From Bradyrhizobium sp. AS23.2 (GTDB taxonomy: Bacteria; Pseudomonadota; Alphaproteobacteria; Rhizobiales; Xanthobacteraceae): 64,000 nt of DNA. Every line of letters starts with the position of its first letter. The first letter of the stretch is position 1. The notes beneath the pieces were generated by a model, which saw only the letters and a program-made list of their open reading frames with translations, was not told where the DNA came from and did no database searches. The DNA is taken from contig NZ_LGHM01000051.1 in assembly GCF_001908185.1 (NCBI RefSeq), positions 78,075-142,074 on the forward strand, written 5' to 3'. Shown here in pieces: positions 8,481 through 17,877 of the stretch. The position numbers were made by a program, and so were the translations under genes.

Positions 8481-9629
8481 TCACCGATCCGACAGAAGGT
8501 TGCGCGAGATGATGTTCCGCTGGATCTGATTGGTCCCCTCGATGATCTGAAGCACCTTGGCGTCGCGGAAGTAGCGATTGATCGGAAACTCGTTGGAGAT
8601 TCCCGAAGCGCCGAAAAGCTGGACCGCATCGGTAGCGACCCGCATGGCCGTATCCGTCGCATGGCATTTCGCGACCGCCGCCATCTGCGCGAGATCGTTG
8701 CCCCTGACGCCGCGATCAACCGCGGCCGCGGCCGCGTACACCAGATGCCGCGACGCCTCGATCTGGATCGCCATGTCGGCGAGCATCCATCGCACACCCT
8801 GGAAGTCCGCGACCGACTTTCCGAATGCGTGACGGTCCTTGACGAAGTTGATGGAATGATCGAGGGCGCCCTGCGCCAACCCCACGCCCCGCGCCCCGAT
8901 GATGGGTCGCGAATGATTGAGCGCTTCCATGACGACCTTGAAGCCGGTCTCGGCACCGCCGATACGGCTGGATAGCGGCAACTCGACGTCGTCGAAATGG
9001 AGTTGCCAGGAAGGAACGCCTCGGGCGCCCATCTTGTCTTCCTTACGTCCGAGCTCGAACCCGGCCCTGTCGGTCTCCATGAGAAACAGGCCAATGTTTC
9101 CTCGACTTCCGGAATCCCCGGTCTTCGCCGCGACCAGGATGAAGTCCGCCAGCCCCGCGTTCGTGCACCAGCTTTTGGACCCGGTGATCACGTAGGAATC
9201 CCCGCGCCGCTCCGCCTTCGTCTTGATCCCCGCCACGTCGGAACCGCTTTGGGGCTCGGTCAAAGCGAGAGCTCCACGAACGTCACCGGTCGAGAGGCCC
9301 GGTAGATAGCGCCGTCGCTGCTCCTCCGAGCCGCTGGCCAGGATGGCAACGAAGGGCACCCACTGGACCAGTAGGAGATAGGCAGTGTTGTAACAGACGC
9401 GTCCGAGTTCCTCGATCGCGAGGCACGCCGTGACCATGCTGCCCATACCGCCGTATTCTTCGGGAAACGGCAGGGAGAAGAGCCCCAGTTCCTTCAGCAA
9501 GAGGAACATGTCTTGAGGGTATTCGGCCGTCGCGTCGATTTCGTTGGCTCGTGGCGCGACCCTTTCGGCCGCGACCCTGCGGACGAGGTCGCGTATCTGG
9601 ATCTGTTCGGGCGTATAGATGATGCTCAC
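8481..9629 (-). CDS. Acyl-CoA dehydrogenase
   Basis: A 382-residue acyl-CoA dehydrogenase with all three family parts: N-terminal helices, a middle beta domain (ALTEPQSGSDVAGIKT, then GSKSWCTNAGLADF) and a C-terminal helical domain ending in the catalytic-base motif IIEGTNQIQRNII. It passes electrons to ETF while introducing a 2,3-double bond. The start is a GTG that overlaps the LivMG stop by four bases (GTGA), so translation is coupled. Together with the MaoC-like hydratase and the BadH-like dehydrogenase downstream it fits beta-oxidation of an alicyclic or branched acyl-CoA. The exact substrate is unknown. Confidence 0.92.
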   Translation of the reverse strand: MSIIYTPEQIQIRDLVRRVAAERVAPRANEIDATAEYPQDMFLLLKELGLFSLPFPEEYGGMGSMVTACLAIEELGRVCYNTAYLLLVQWVPFVAILASGSEEQRRRYLPGLSTGDVRGALALTEPQSGSDVAGIKTKAERRGDSYVITGSKSWCTNAGLADFILVAAKTGDSGSRGNIGLFLMETDRAGFELGRKEDKMGARGVPSWQLHFDDVELPLSSRIGGAETGFKVVMEALNHSRPIIGARGVGLAQGALDHSINFVKDRHAFGKSVADFQGVRWMLADMAIQIEASRHLVYAAAAAVDRGVRGNDLAQMAAVAKCHATDTAMRVATDAVQLFGASGISNEFPINRYFRDAKVLQIIEGTNQIQRNIISRNLLSDR

Positions 9630-11428
9630 GTGCTATGGTCCTGCAGTTTGGGCTTCCGCAACTGTTCCTCCGGTTCGGGTGCGCCGAGATACGCCTCCAA
9701 GACGCGTTCGTTTCGTTTGATCTGATCTGGGGTGCCGTCGGCGATGAGTTCTCCGGCATCGAGGACGATGATGCGATCCGAAACCGCCATGACGGCGCGA
9801 ATATGATGCTCAATCAGCAGTACGGTCACGCCTGAATCTCGAATATTTCGTATGAGCAGAATGGCCTCGTCGATCTCGCGCGGCGTCAGCCCGGCCATGA
9901 TCTCGTCCAGGAGTATCAACGTGGGCCGCGCGGCAAGGGCTCTCGCAATTCCCAACCGCCGCTGCTCGGCGAGCGTGAGACTGGCGCAGACGGCATCGCG
10001 TCGAGGCCACAAACCGGTGTCCTTCAATACCTGCGAAGCGATCGCAGCGGCATCGGCGGATCCGGCGTTTGCGAGCGCGGCGGTGAACACGACTTCCGAC
10101 ATGGTCATGCTCGGAAAGGCCTGCGTAATCTGGAAGGTGCGCCCAATGCCGCAGGCGCACACACGATCCGGCCGCATCCCCTCGATTCTTCGGCCGTTGA
10201 AGCAGATCGTTCCGGATGTCGGAATCTGAGAACCCGCGAGGCACGAGAAGAGCGTCGTCTTGCCTGCCCCGTTTGGACCGATGAGTCCCACGATCGCTCC
10301 CTTCGGGACCTCGAAAGTGACGTTTCGCAAGGCCGCGAGACCGCCGAACCGCTTCGACACCTCGCGGACCTCCAGCAGAGGATCGTTGCAGATCCTCTCG
10401 GAGGCCGGAGCCGTCGGAAGCGCCCCGTCACCAAGCGTCGGCATGGACAGGCGGCCGCGACTTAGACCGAAACGAGAAAGCGCTTTCACCAGGCCGCCTG
10501 GCCATAGGAGAATGGCGGCCATCAACGCGACGCCATAGACGAGATGATTGGCGCTCGCGCTGCCCGCCTCCGCCAGCTTCACTCTCAACCACTCTCCGGC
10601 CGGCATAAGAAGCATGGTGCCGAACAGCGGTCCTAGCATTGTTCCGGCACCGCCTACGACCGCGAAGAGAAGAATGAAGATTGTGATCTCGATTCCGAAC
10701 GCTGAAGGCGGGTCGATGAAGCCGACGTTCTGGGCGAAAAAGCTTCCTGCGAACGAGGTCAGAAAGCCGCTCAGCGCGAAGGTAAGCTGCTTGACGCGGA
10801 ATACGTCGATGCCCATCGCCGCCGCGGCAGCCTCGTTGTCGTGAATCGCTCGCCAGTAGAAGCCGTATCTGCCGGCGTACAGCATCTGGATCAGCGCCAG
10901 TTCGACCGTCGTGAACACGCCGCCGACGACGAGCAGCGTGACGGGATCCGAGAAGCGGAAATCCCAGAACGATTGACCCGACGCGGACGCGAAGAGTCCG
11001 TTGGTCCCGCCGAGAGCCTCTACTCCGCTCACGCCGTAAAGCAGCATGTACGAAAACGCGAGCGTCAGCAGTGCGAAGACTAGAGGACTTAGCCCCATCC
11101 GGAACGGGAGATAGCCGACCGCCAACGCCGTCATCGCAGACAGGCCGGCGCCGACGAACATGCCGATCCAAGGGGAAAGCCCGAACGCCGACGCAAGGTA
11201 GATGGCCGAGTACGCACCGATCCCGAAGAATGCGGCGTTGCCGAAGGACACTTGCCCGAGAAAGCCGCCGATCACGTTCCATGCCGAGGCCAAATAGATC
11301 CACATGACGAGCGTGACCGCCACGGTGACCCAGTAGGAATTGGCGTATCGGCCGATGATCCCGATCGCCAGCCAAAGAGCTGCGAGAGCCCAGATCGTCT
11401 GATTGGCCAATATCCGTTTGGAGATCAT
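9626..11428 (-). CDS. Fused LivM permease - LivG ATPase of a branched-chain-type ABC importer
   Basis: A 600-residue fusion. Residues 1-330 are a LivM-like permease with about ten membrane segments, for example the run through WNVIGGFLGQVSFGNAAFFG, the classic LivM signature. After a linker (about 330-365) comes a LivG-type ATPase with Walker A GPNGAGKTT, a relaxed signature LTLAEQRRLGIARALA and Walker B TLILLDEIMAGLTP. Such fusions are known in Bradyrhizobium relatives. The ATG at 11428 overlaps the expected LivH stop as ATGA. Because livH is shifted by one base, the same frame runs on upstream into livH, giving an apparent 891-codon open frame that is probably artificial or slippage-dependent. 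Confidence 0.88.
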   Translation of the reverse strand: MISKRILANQTIWALAALWLAIGIIGRYANSYWVTVAVTLVMWIYLASAWNVIGGFLGQVSFGNAAFFGIGAYSAIYLASAFGLSPWIGMFVGAGLSAMTALAVGYLPFRMGLSPLVFALLTLAFSYMLLYGVSGVEALGGTNGLFASASGQSFWDFRFSDPVTLLVVGGVFTTVELALIQMLYAGRYGFYWRAIHDNEAAAAAMGIDVFRVKQLTFALSGFLTSFAGSFFAQNVGFIDPPSAFGIEITIFILLFAVVGGAGTMLGPLFGTMLLMPAGEWLRVKLAEAGSASANHLVYGVALMAAILLWPGGLVKALSRFGLSRGRLSMPTLGDGALPTAPASERICNDPLLEVREVSKRFGGLAALRNVTFEVPKGAIVGLIGPNGAGKTTLFSCLAGSQIPTSGTICFNGRRIEGMRPDRVCACGIGRTFQITQAFPSMTMSEVVFTAALANAGSADAAAIASQVLKDTGLWPRRDAVCASLTLAEQRRLGIARALAARPTLILLDEIMAGLTPREIDEAILLIRNIRDSGVTVLLIEHHIRAVMAVSDRIIVLDAGELIADGTPDQIKRNERVLEAYLGAPEPEEQLRKPKLQDHST

Positions 11429-12301
11429 GCGGCCGCTCCTCGTCCGAAGAGGCCGCGCGGGCGAGCCAGCAGCACTATCCCAAAGACAAGATAGACGGCC
11501 CCGGGCGCCGCGGCCCCGTTGACGAGGAGCGTCGTCAGCGACTCGACGAGCCCCAAAAGCACCCCCCCCTAGGAAGGCTCCCCTCAGATCGCCGAGCCCG
11601 CCCAATACGACCACCATCAGCGACAGCAGACTGAATTGAATGCCGACGCTAGGCGTCAATTGGTAGAATGCCATGAGGCATCCGGCGGGGATGGCAAGAA
11701 GCGCGATACAGCCTGCAAAGACCAATATCTGCATCCTCGGCAAATGGATGCCGCACAAGGTAGCCATCACCGGATCCTGCGCGATCGCACGGATGCGGCA
11801 ACCGGTTTCCGTCTTAACCAAGAACCAGGTCACTATGGCAGACAGCGCGATACCGACGCAGAAGCCTAGCAGCTCGGGAACACCGAGCACGACGCCACCT
11901 AGACGAACGACTTCGCCCTCGATCGAGGTGTGTACGTTGAGCAGATCCGCGCCGAACAGCAGAAGAGCTCCGCTTTGGATGGCGAAGGAAAGGCCGATCG
12001 TCAGTTGGGCTTGCATGAGCGGACCAGATCCCAGCACGGGTCTGATGAGCCCGACGAAGAGCGCGTAACCGACCAACGCCATGACTGGCAGCATGATTAC
12101 CGCCGCCGCGTAAGGGCTGATCGAAAGCGCCTTGCACAGGACCACTACCCCGTACATCGCGCACATCAGCAAATCTCCGTGGGCGAAGTTGAGCACGCGC
12201 ATGACACCGAAGACGAGCGCCAGCGACATGGCGACGAGCGAGTAGATGCCGCCGAGCATCAATCCCGAAACCAGAGCCTGGGCGATCGACGATGCGCTCA
12301 T
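11425..12301 (-). pseudogene. livH: LivH permease, frameshifted in an 8-base G tract (sequencing error, slippage or mutation)
   Basis: The frame from 12301 is a normal LivH: SGLMLGGIYSLVAMSLALVF, GVMRVLNFAHGDLLM and, near the end, VVLGGLGDLRGAFLGG. At 11562-11569 the plus strand has eight C (eight G in the gene). With seven, the protein would continue VLLGLVESLTTLLVNG, then GAVYLVFGIVLLARPRGLFG and stop at 11427-11425, overlapping the LivM start. With eight it runs Arg-rich into the LivM frame. The corrected length, 291 residues, is exactly that of LivH proteins. The rest of the operon is intact, which favours a homopolymer miscall or a functional slippery site over true decay. Confidence 0.8.
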
Positions 12302-12311
12302 GGAGTTCGCC

Positions 12312-13532
12312 CTAAGGAAGCGGCGCCGGCTTTGCGACCGCGATCTCCGGCGGGTAGACCGTCGACTTGGATCGACCGCCGACCCATTGGGAGACCAGAG
12401 CCTGAGCTCCGATATTCCGTCCCGTCACGTCGAAGTGGATCGATTTCGCGGGCCAGCTCGTCGTGTCGCCGGGAATATTCACGGCGCGAAGCGCGTCTCG
12501 AATCGCGGTCGGCGTCAGAGCACCGCCCGCTGCCGCCTTCTCCAAAGGCTCCTTGAGCGTCAGCAGGCCCGCATAGCACGCACCCGCGTAGCTGGAGGGA
12601 TCGAGCTTGTATCTCGCTTGGAACGCCTCCCGTAAGGCCTTGGCCCGCGCGATGTCGGGGCTGAAATAGTCGACGTTGGAAACGTGAACCTTCTGGATGA
12701 GGTCCGGGTCGACCAATTCGGGAAGGCGAGGATCTCCTAGGCCGGCACCGATGCCGAGCACATAGGGATAGAAGTCGAGTTGCTTCATGGCCTTGAGACC
12801 GGCGACGGCGTCCTCCGCGTAGTTCGCCCAGATTAGGATGTCGGGCTTGCTGTCCTGAACCTTCCGCATCAGCGCGAGCAGATTGCGGTCGGCCCGGTTA
12901 TAGGAATTCTCCGAAACGACCTTCAGGCCCTTCTCGCCGAGAAGCTTGCGAATCCGCGTGGCGGTGCCGGCGCCGCGGGGACTGTCTTCGTAGAGGAGAG
13001 CGAACGACTTTCCGGAGAGGTCCTGCCCCGGCGCGACGGCGGAAAGGTAGCCGAGAGCCGCTGCGGCCTCGTCGTCGCCCGTGATCTGTTCTGCGAAGTA
13101 CCATTTGTAGCCGCGCTCAAGAATGTCGGCGGAAACGGAAAGGAGATTGACGAGCGGGACTTGGGCCGACTCCGCGAATTGAGCCGCGCTCGCGGTGCCG
13201 GCGCTGATTTCGCACCCGACGACGAGGGGCATCTTTTCCAGTCGTGTGAGCCTCTCCATCTCGCGGCGTACGACGTCCGGGCGGCCCTGCGTGTCGACGA
13301 TCTGAAACGAAACGGGACGTCCGCCGATACCGCCCGCTTTATTGATCGCCTCTTGCGCCAGCTCCGTTCCCTTCTGAGCGTCCTGCCCAAGGACGGCTAC
13401 GGGCCCCGTCAGCGCCGTGATGACCGGGATGCGGACGGGGTCGTCGGCTGCCGAAGCGATACCCGTCGCCGCGAACCCGATAACGCCACTCAGGAATATT
13501 GTCTTGAGCAGTTTCATTCCGTCGGCCGTCAT
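12312..13532 (-). CDS. ABC transporter substrate-binding protein (branched-chain type)
   Basis: A 406-residue type I periplasmic binding protein: signal peptide MKLLKTIFLSGVIGFAATGI then ASAAD, mature start VRIPVITALTGPVAVLGQDA, and GIGGRPVSFQIVDTQGRPDV typical of the Peripla_BP_6 fold. Three in-frame starts exist (13571, 13532, 13517). The ATG at 13517 begins right at the signal peptide; 13532 is chosen as a compromise and the difference is a few residues. It is the first gene of the importer/catabolic operon, 10 bases before livH, and is divergent from the quinone oxidoreductase-like gene. Likely ligand: an aromatic or alicyclic acid (inference from neighbours). Confidence 0.88.
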   Translation of the reverse strand: MTADGMKLLKTIFLSGVIGFAATGIASAADDPVRIPVITALTGPVAVLGQDAQKGTELAQEAINKAGGIGGRPVSFQIVDTQGRPDVVRREMERLTRLEKMPLVVGCEISAGTASAAQFAESAQVPLVNLLSVSADILERGYKWYFAEQITGDDEAAAALGYLSAVAPGQDLSGKSFALLYEDSPRGAGTATRIRKLLGEKGLKVVSENSYNRADRNLLALMRKVQDSKPDILIWANYAEDAVAGLKAMKQLDFYPYVLGIGAGLGDPRLPELVDPDLIQKVHVSNVDYFSPDIARAKALREAFQARYKLDPSSYAGACYAGLLTLKEPLEKAAAGGALTPTAIRDALRAVNIPGDTTSWPAKSIHFDVTGRNIGAQALVSQWVGGRSKSTVYPPEIAVAKPAPLP

Positions 13533-13708
13533 CGTTGCGCTTGTCCCGGTTGCGGTTTGTTGGCGCGACAATGGTTAGGCGGAAATCCTTCGTCAATTTA
13601 TCCACGGCAGATCGCATGGATGTGCGATCTTCGTCTTCCGCAGCCAATTGAGTATTGCCATGGAACGGACGAACGCGATCAATGCCTCGAAATCCGGAGG
13701 GAGCGATT

Positions 13709-14737
13709 GTGCCCACTGTCCAAGGCCTGCTCGTCGATCGACACAAATCTTGGCGCGACGTGGAGATCGGCCGTCTGCCGTTTCCGGCGGCCGGGGCGCG
13801 CGACGTTCTTGTCGTACCGGAGGCCGCCGCGCTGAACTTCCCTGATCTCCTCATCGTACAGGGACGCTACCAGCACAAACCGCCGCTTCCTTTCTTCGTC
13901 GGCAGGGATATCGTCGGCCGGATCCATTCGGTCGGCGCCGAGGTGACCGAGTTCGAACCGGGTCAACGTGTCGCCGCTCAGCCCATCTTCGGCGGCTTCG
14001 CCGAGGTTGCGGTCGTACCGGTTAGCCAATGCTTCGCGATTCCGGAGGATCTCGACGCGAAGAGAGCGGCCTCGTTGGGGACAGCCTTCGCAACGGTCGT
14101 CGCCGCGCTTGGTATCCGCGGGGAAGCGAAAGCGAACGAAATAGTTCTGATAACGGGAGCGGCGGGCGGCGTCGGCGCCGCCGGCGTTCAATATGCGAGG
14201 CATCTCGGAGCCACGGTCGTGGCGCTGGTCTCGTCGGCCGCGAAGGAAGAATCAGCGAAGCGCTACGGTGCGGATGTCGTGGTGCGGAGTGACCGTCTCG
14301 ATAACGTGGCTGTACAATTGCGGGATACGCTTCGCGGGGCGGGCGTCGACGGAGTCGATGTAGTGATGGATGTCGTAGGCGGCGACACCTTCGACGGAGC
14401 GATTCGGTGCCTTCGTCCCGGCGGCAGGCTGGTGGTGGTCGGATTCGCATCGGGCGCCATTTCGAGCGTCGAAGCCAATTATCTTCTCCTGAAGGACATC
14501 GCCGTCGTCGGCTCTTCCATTCAGCGCTTTCTTACGCAAAGGGACGAACGGCTCGTACGCGTCATGCAGGAGATCTACGTGGGTGCGGCCTCAGGCAAAT
14601 TCCGCCTGGACATCGACAGCGTCTTCCCTTTTTCGTCATTTGCGGAAGCGGCCGATCGCTTGGCGACGCGCGAGGCGATAGGCAAAGTGGTGCTCGTGCC
14701 CGATTGGAAGACGCTGCAATGTCCCGAAGGAAAGTGA
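13709..14737 (+). CDS. Zinc-independent MDR / NADPH:quinone oxidoreductase-type reductase
   Basis: A 342-residue medium-chain reductase. The N-terminal GroES-like domain (FPAAGARDVLVVPEAAALNF, then PDLLIVQGRYQ) lacks the Cys/His zinc ligands. The Rossmann part carries TGAAGGVGAAGVQYARHLGA, the NADP loop of quinone-oxidoreductase-like enzymes, and a late GGRLVVVGFASG. The GTG at 13709 is preferred because GGAGG plus GAG lies 8 bases upstream; earlier in-frame ATGs (13655, 13682) have no ribosome site. It is divergent from the importer operon. Members reduce enones, quinones or acryloyl-CoA-type substrates; here a CoA-pathway enoyl reductase is possible. Confidence 0.85.
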   Translation: MPTVQGLLVDRHKSWRDVEIGRLPFPAAGARDVLVVPEAAALNFPDLLIVQGRYQHKPPLPFFVGRDIVGRIHSVGAEVTEFEPGQRVAAQPIFGGFAEVAVVPVSQCFAIPEDLDAKRAASLGTAFATVVAALGIRGEAKANEIVLITGAAGGVGAAGVQYARHLGATVVALVSSAAKEESAKRYGADVVVRSDRLDNVAVQLRDTLRGAGVDGVDVVMDVVGGDTFDGAIRCLRPGGRLVVVGFASGAISSVEANYLLLKDIAVVGSSIQRFLTQRDERLVRVMQEIYVGAASGKFRLDIDSVFPFSSFAEAADRLATREAIGKVVLVPDWKTLQCPEGK

Positions 14738-14858
14738 GCCATCACGAGTTCTTTCTTTCTGAGAGCATCTTTCATGGACGGGCGTTTGCCAAAGGACGCT
14801 TTCGAAGGCTGCTCGGCGCAGGCAAGTATCATCACGGACGATAATGAAGGAGGTCCTC

Positions 14859-15663
14859 ATGTCCGATCGTTATGCTCATTATAAACGGCTTCAGTTCGAC
14901 CGTCCCTCGCCGCGCGTGCTACGGATTACGATGAGTAATCCGGGCAAGCTGAATGCCGCGGATCAGACCATGCACGGCGAACTCGGAGCGATCTGGCGCG
15001 ACGTCGATGCCGACCCCGAAGTCTCCGCAGTGATTCTCACCGGAGCGGGTAACGCGTTCTCAGCCGGCGGCGAGATGGACATGATCGACGGCATGATGAA
15101 CGATTTCAATATCCGGGCTCGGAATTGGAAAGAGGCAAAGGATATCGTCTACAACGTCATCAACTGCTCGAAGCCCGTCGTCAGCGCGATACGCGGCCCC
15201 GCGGTCGGAGCGGGCCTGGTTTGTCCTGGCCGACATCTCCATCGTTTCCAAGAAAGCCAAGATCATCGACGGACATACTAAGCTCGGCGTCGCGGCCGGC
15301 GATCATGCCGCCATCGTCTGGCCGCTGCTCTGCGGCCTCGCGAAGGCGAAGTACTACCTTCTGCTCTGCGATACCTTGAGCGGCGAGGAAGCCGAGCGGA
15401 TCGGTTTGGTGGCTTTGGCGGTCGAGGACACGGAACTCGACGCCAAAGCGGTCGAGATCGCGACCCGTCTGGCGGAGGGCCCTCAAAGCGCTCTGCGCTG
15501 GACCAAATATTCGCTCAACAATTGGCTGCGCCAGGCGGGACCCACTTTCGACGCATCCCTCGCGCTGGAATTCCTCGGGTTCACCGGCCCGGAGGCACGC
15601 GAAGGGGTGGCTTCCTTCCGGGAGAAGCGCAAGCCCAATTTTCCTACCGACTGTCCGCTTTGA
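14859..15663 (+). pseudogene. Enoyl-CoA hydratase/isomerase, frameshifted near codon 121
   Basis: A crotonase-fold enzyme in two frames. The first part (from the ATG at 14859, which has AAGGAGG upstream) contains MSNPGKLNAADQTMHGELG and the oxyanion-hole loop AGNAFSAGGEMDM. After [12 protein letters not shown] (about 15220) the reading shifts by two bases into [37 protein letters not shown] and the normal C-terminus [10 protein letters not shown]. Homologues carry a few extra residues at the joint, so a 5-base deletion fits best; there is no homopolymer. The full fold of about 270 residues is otherwise preserved, so either a recent mutation or an assembly error. Confidence 0.75.
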
Positions 15664-16486
15664 GCGTTGCCCTGTAACCCAGGGCTCGCGAAGCCTTCGC
15701 GGCGAAGCTGACCGCGACGTCGCGCCAGACGGATCCGTCGCGGTCTTGACGGGTCGACGGCCCTGCGATGAGCAGGGCCGCAACCACTTCGCCGCGGACA
15801 TTGAAAATCGGTGCAGCAACTCCGCTCGCCCCCTCCACGGCTTCGGAGACGCTGATCGAGACGCCATCAGCTCTTATTTTGCGCAGCTTCTTGCGCAGGA
15901 CGATCGGGTCCGTGATCGTTTCGGAGGTCAAAGGCTTGAGCGGTACGCTCTTCAAGTAATCGTCCTGCCAAGCCTCGTCCCGATAGGCGAGCAGCAGCTG
16001 CCCGGCCGCGGACGTGTACAGCGGCCGCTTCACGCCCGCCGGGACGGAATACCGGATCATCTGTCTGCTCTCGAGAACATCGACGTAGACGACTTCGTTT
16101 CCTTCCCGGGTGAAAGCGGCGTGGACTACGGTTTCCCCACACTGCTCCCTCGCCTCGAGCATCAGATCCCTCAAGAGGTTTCCGACCTTCCGCGCGGCGA
16201 GAATGCTTTCGGAGAGAGCGAAGATTTCGCTTCCTAGCGAGTACCTGCCGTCTTGATGGACGAGATATCCGTCGATGCTGAGCGGACGCAGCAGCGTGAG
16301 CAGACTGCTTTTCGGCGTCCGCACCCTGACACTGAGTTCCGTCAGCGACAGGCCTTCTGGCGCCGCCGCGATGGCGCCGAAAATGTCCAGGACCCGCTGA
16401 AGCGCGCGCGGCGATCCATCCGGCTTCCTGGCGATCTCGCTTCCCGGCTGCTGGGCATCCGCAGCTATTCCCGAGCTCGATGTCAT
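15644..16486 (-). CDS. IclR-family transcriptional regulator
   Basis: A 280-residue IclR protein. The winged helix-turn-helix spans about residues 25-85 ([20 protein letters not shown], then [14 protein letters not shown] as recognition helix). The effector domain ends with [20 protein letters not shown], the conserved ligand-pocket strand. Its stop overlaps the end of the enoyl-CoA hydratase gene by 20 bases on the opposite strand. It shares a 170-base intergenic region with a second, divergent IclR gene. Likely controls the surrounding acyl-CoA genes; the inducer is unknown. Confidence 0.9.
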   Translation of the reverse strand: MTSSSGIAADAQQPGSEIARKPDGSPRALQRVLDIFGAIAAAPEGLSLTELSVRVRTPKSSLLTLLRPLSIDGYLVHQDGRYSLGSEIFALSESILAARKVGNLLRDLMLEAREQCGETVVHAAFTREGNEVVYVDVLESRQMIRYSVPAGVKRPLYTSAAGQLLLAYRDEAWQDDYLKSVPLKPLTSETITDPIVLRKKLRKIRADGVSISVSEAVEGASGVAAPIFNVRGEVVAALLIAGPSTRQDRDGSVWRDVAVSFAAKASRALGYRATLKADSR

Positions 16487-16585
16487 TCACTCCCGCCCGT
16501 TTCACACGCTCCGTTCACCTGACATCACACGCGAGGATCGGCAAGGCCGGTCGCCTCAATCCAAACTTGACTCGGAAGTCCATTT

Positions 16586-16608
16586 GTTCAAAATAACGAA
16601 CGCGGTTC
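16586..16608. promoter_or_regulatory. Overlapping GTTC/GAAC inverted repeats between two divergent IclR genes
   Basis: The AT-rich core of the intergenic region carries GTTC (16586-16589), GAAC (16598-16601) and GTTC (16605-16608). GAAC-GCG-GTTC is a perfect 4-3-4 palindrome and GTTC-N8-GAAC a second inverted pair sharing a half-site. Its location 49 bases before the plus-strand IclR start suggests a shared operator; that an IclR protein binds is inferred. Confidence 0.45.
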
Positions 16609-16656
16609 ATAATATCAAACTCGCCCAGGGCTGACGAGAGTCGAGGGAGAAACAAC

Positions 16657-17514
16657 ATGTCCGTGGAGATGAGCGAAGCCTCCATTGAGGTGCCGGTCGT
16701 GAAATCCGCCGTCCGCACCCTGCAAATCCTTGAATTGTTCGATGAGATCAAAGCTCCGCTGAACGTGGTGACGGTGTCGGAAGCTCTCGGCTATCCGCAG
16801 TCGAGCACAGCCGCGCTCCTGCGGAGCCTGGTCGCGATGGGTTATCTACACTACGACGCTCATGCGCGTACGTTCGTCTCCACCGACCGCGTCTCCCTAT
16901 TAGGCAACTGGATCAATCCCGCCCTCTTCGAGCAAGGTAAGCTGACCCGAATGATGCGTTCGGTGGCGCAGAGCACGGGTCAGATGGTGTTACTTGCCGC
17001 CCGAAACGGCGACTTTGCGCAATACATACATGTTCTCAACGCGCCCGAGAATGTACCCCACCACATCGGGCTGGGCGTCAAACGCCCTCTAGCGACCTCG
17101 GGCGTCGGCCTGATCTTGCTCTCGAGCATGCAGGACGCCGAGGTCCGGCGACTCTTCCATCGTATGAACGCCTACAGCCGTGCCCCTCAGGACAAAATCA
17201 ACATCGCCGAACTGATCGCGAAGCTCCGGGACATCCGCTCCGCGGAATATACGTCTTCCAGAAACCGGGTGCTGTCCGGCTTCGGAGTGATCGCAATGGC
17301 GATCCCGCGCGAATGTTCCAATCGACCACTCGCGATCGGCATCTGCGGCGCCTGTGACGTTCTTGATAAGAACGAAAATGAATTCGTGTCTGCCCTTCGC
17401 GAAGAGATGATCCACTATTTCGGATCGGACGGTAACACCACGGTCCGACAGCAGACGCGCAAGGGATCTCTGGAAGACGTCGAACAGCGGTCCGCGGTCA
17501 TCCACGCGGCCTAG
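16657..17514 (+). CDS. IclR-family transcriptional regulator
   Basis: A 285-residue IclR protein. The helix-turn-helix (about residues 15-75) reads VKSAVRTLQILELFDEIKAP, then GYPQSSTAALLRSLVAMGYL. The effector domain includes GLGVKRPLATSGVGLILLSS and GFGVIAMAIPRE. Start ATG at 16657 is preceded by GAGGGAGAAACAAC. It is the first gene of a plus-strand run with a truncated CoA-transferase (22 bases on) and a thioesterase, so it may control them. It is paralogous to, and divergent from, the neighbouring IclR gene. Confidence 0.9.
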   Translation: MSVEMSEASIEVPVVKSAVRTLQILELFDEIKAPLNVVTVSEALGYPQSSTAALLRSLVAMGYLHYDAHARTFVSTDRVSLLGNWINPALFEQGKLTRMMRSVAQSTGQMVLLAARNGDFAQYIHVLNAPENVPHHIGLGVKRPLATSGVGLILLSSMQDAEVRRLFHRMNAYSRAPQDKINIAELIAKLRDIRSAEYTSSRNRVLSGFGVIAMAIPRECSNRPLAIGICGACDVLDKNENEFVSALREEMIHYFGSDGNTTVRQQTRKGSLEDVEQRSAVIHAA

Positions 17515-17536
17515 AAGCGCACGTCGGAAGGTTCTC

Positions 17537-17848
17537 ATGCCCGGGCCGCTTGCAGGCATCAAGATAGTCGAATGGGCAGCGATCGGCCCGGGACCGATGG
17601 CAGCCACGTTGTTGGCCGACTTGGGGGCGACTGTCCTCCGGATCGAACGGAAAGTGGCGGCCAATCTCGGCGTAAAGCGCCTTCTCAAGTTCAATCTTCT
17701 TCTGAGAAATCGGAAGGCGGTCGCGCTCGACCTGAAGAAGCCCGACGCGATAGAGCTGGTCTTAACGCTGGTCGAAAAAGCCGACACGCTCACATCCTGG
17801 CTCACGACGTCGGAGATCGGCAATTTGCGCTCGTCCGGCCTTGTCTAA
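17537..17848 (+). pseudogene. Truncated CaiB/BaiF-type CoA-transferase (N-terminal 85 residues only)
   Basis: The frame starts MPGPLAGIKIVEWAAIGPGP followed by MAATLLADLGATVLRIE and ends after NRKAVALDLKKPDAIELVLT, LVEKAD. This is the first beta-alpha unit of alpha-methylacyl-CoA racemase/CoA-transferase proteins, normally about 380 residues. Past residue 88 the family pattern ('D.liegfRPGv') is replaced by unrelated residues and a stop at 103. About 290 codons are missing, so a deletion has joined this stub to the thioesterase gene 29 bases on. Not functional alone. Confidence 0.75.
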
Positions 17849-17877
17849 CCTTCCGATCCGACTGCGCGACTGCCTCG

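Noticed and set aside
9626..12301. An 891-codon frame spanning LivH, LivM and LivG as one giant fusion protein
   Set aside because: The LivH end becomes Arg-rich after the G8 tract, while the +1 frame gives a normal LivH tail and an ATGA overlap with LivM. The LivM-LivG fusion is kept; the LivH part is not.
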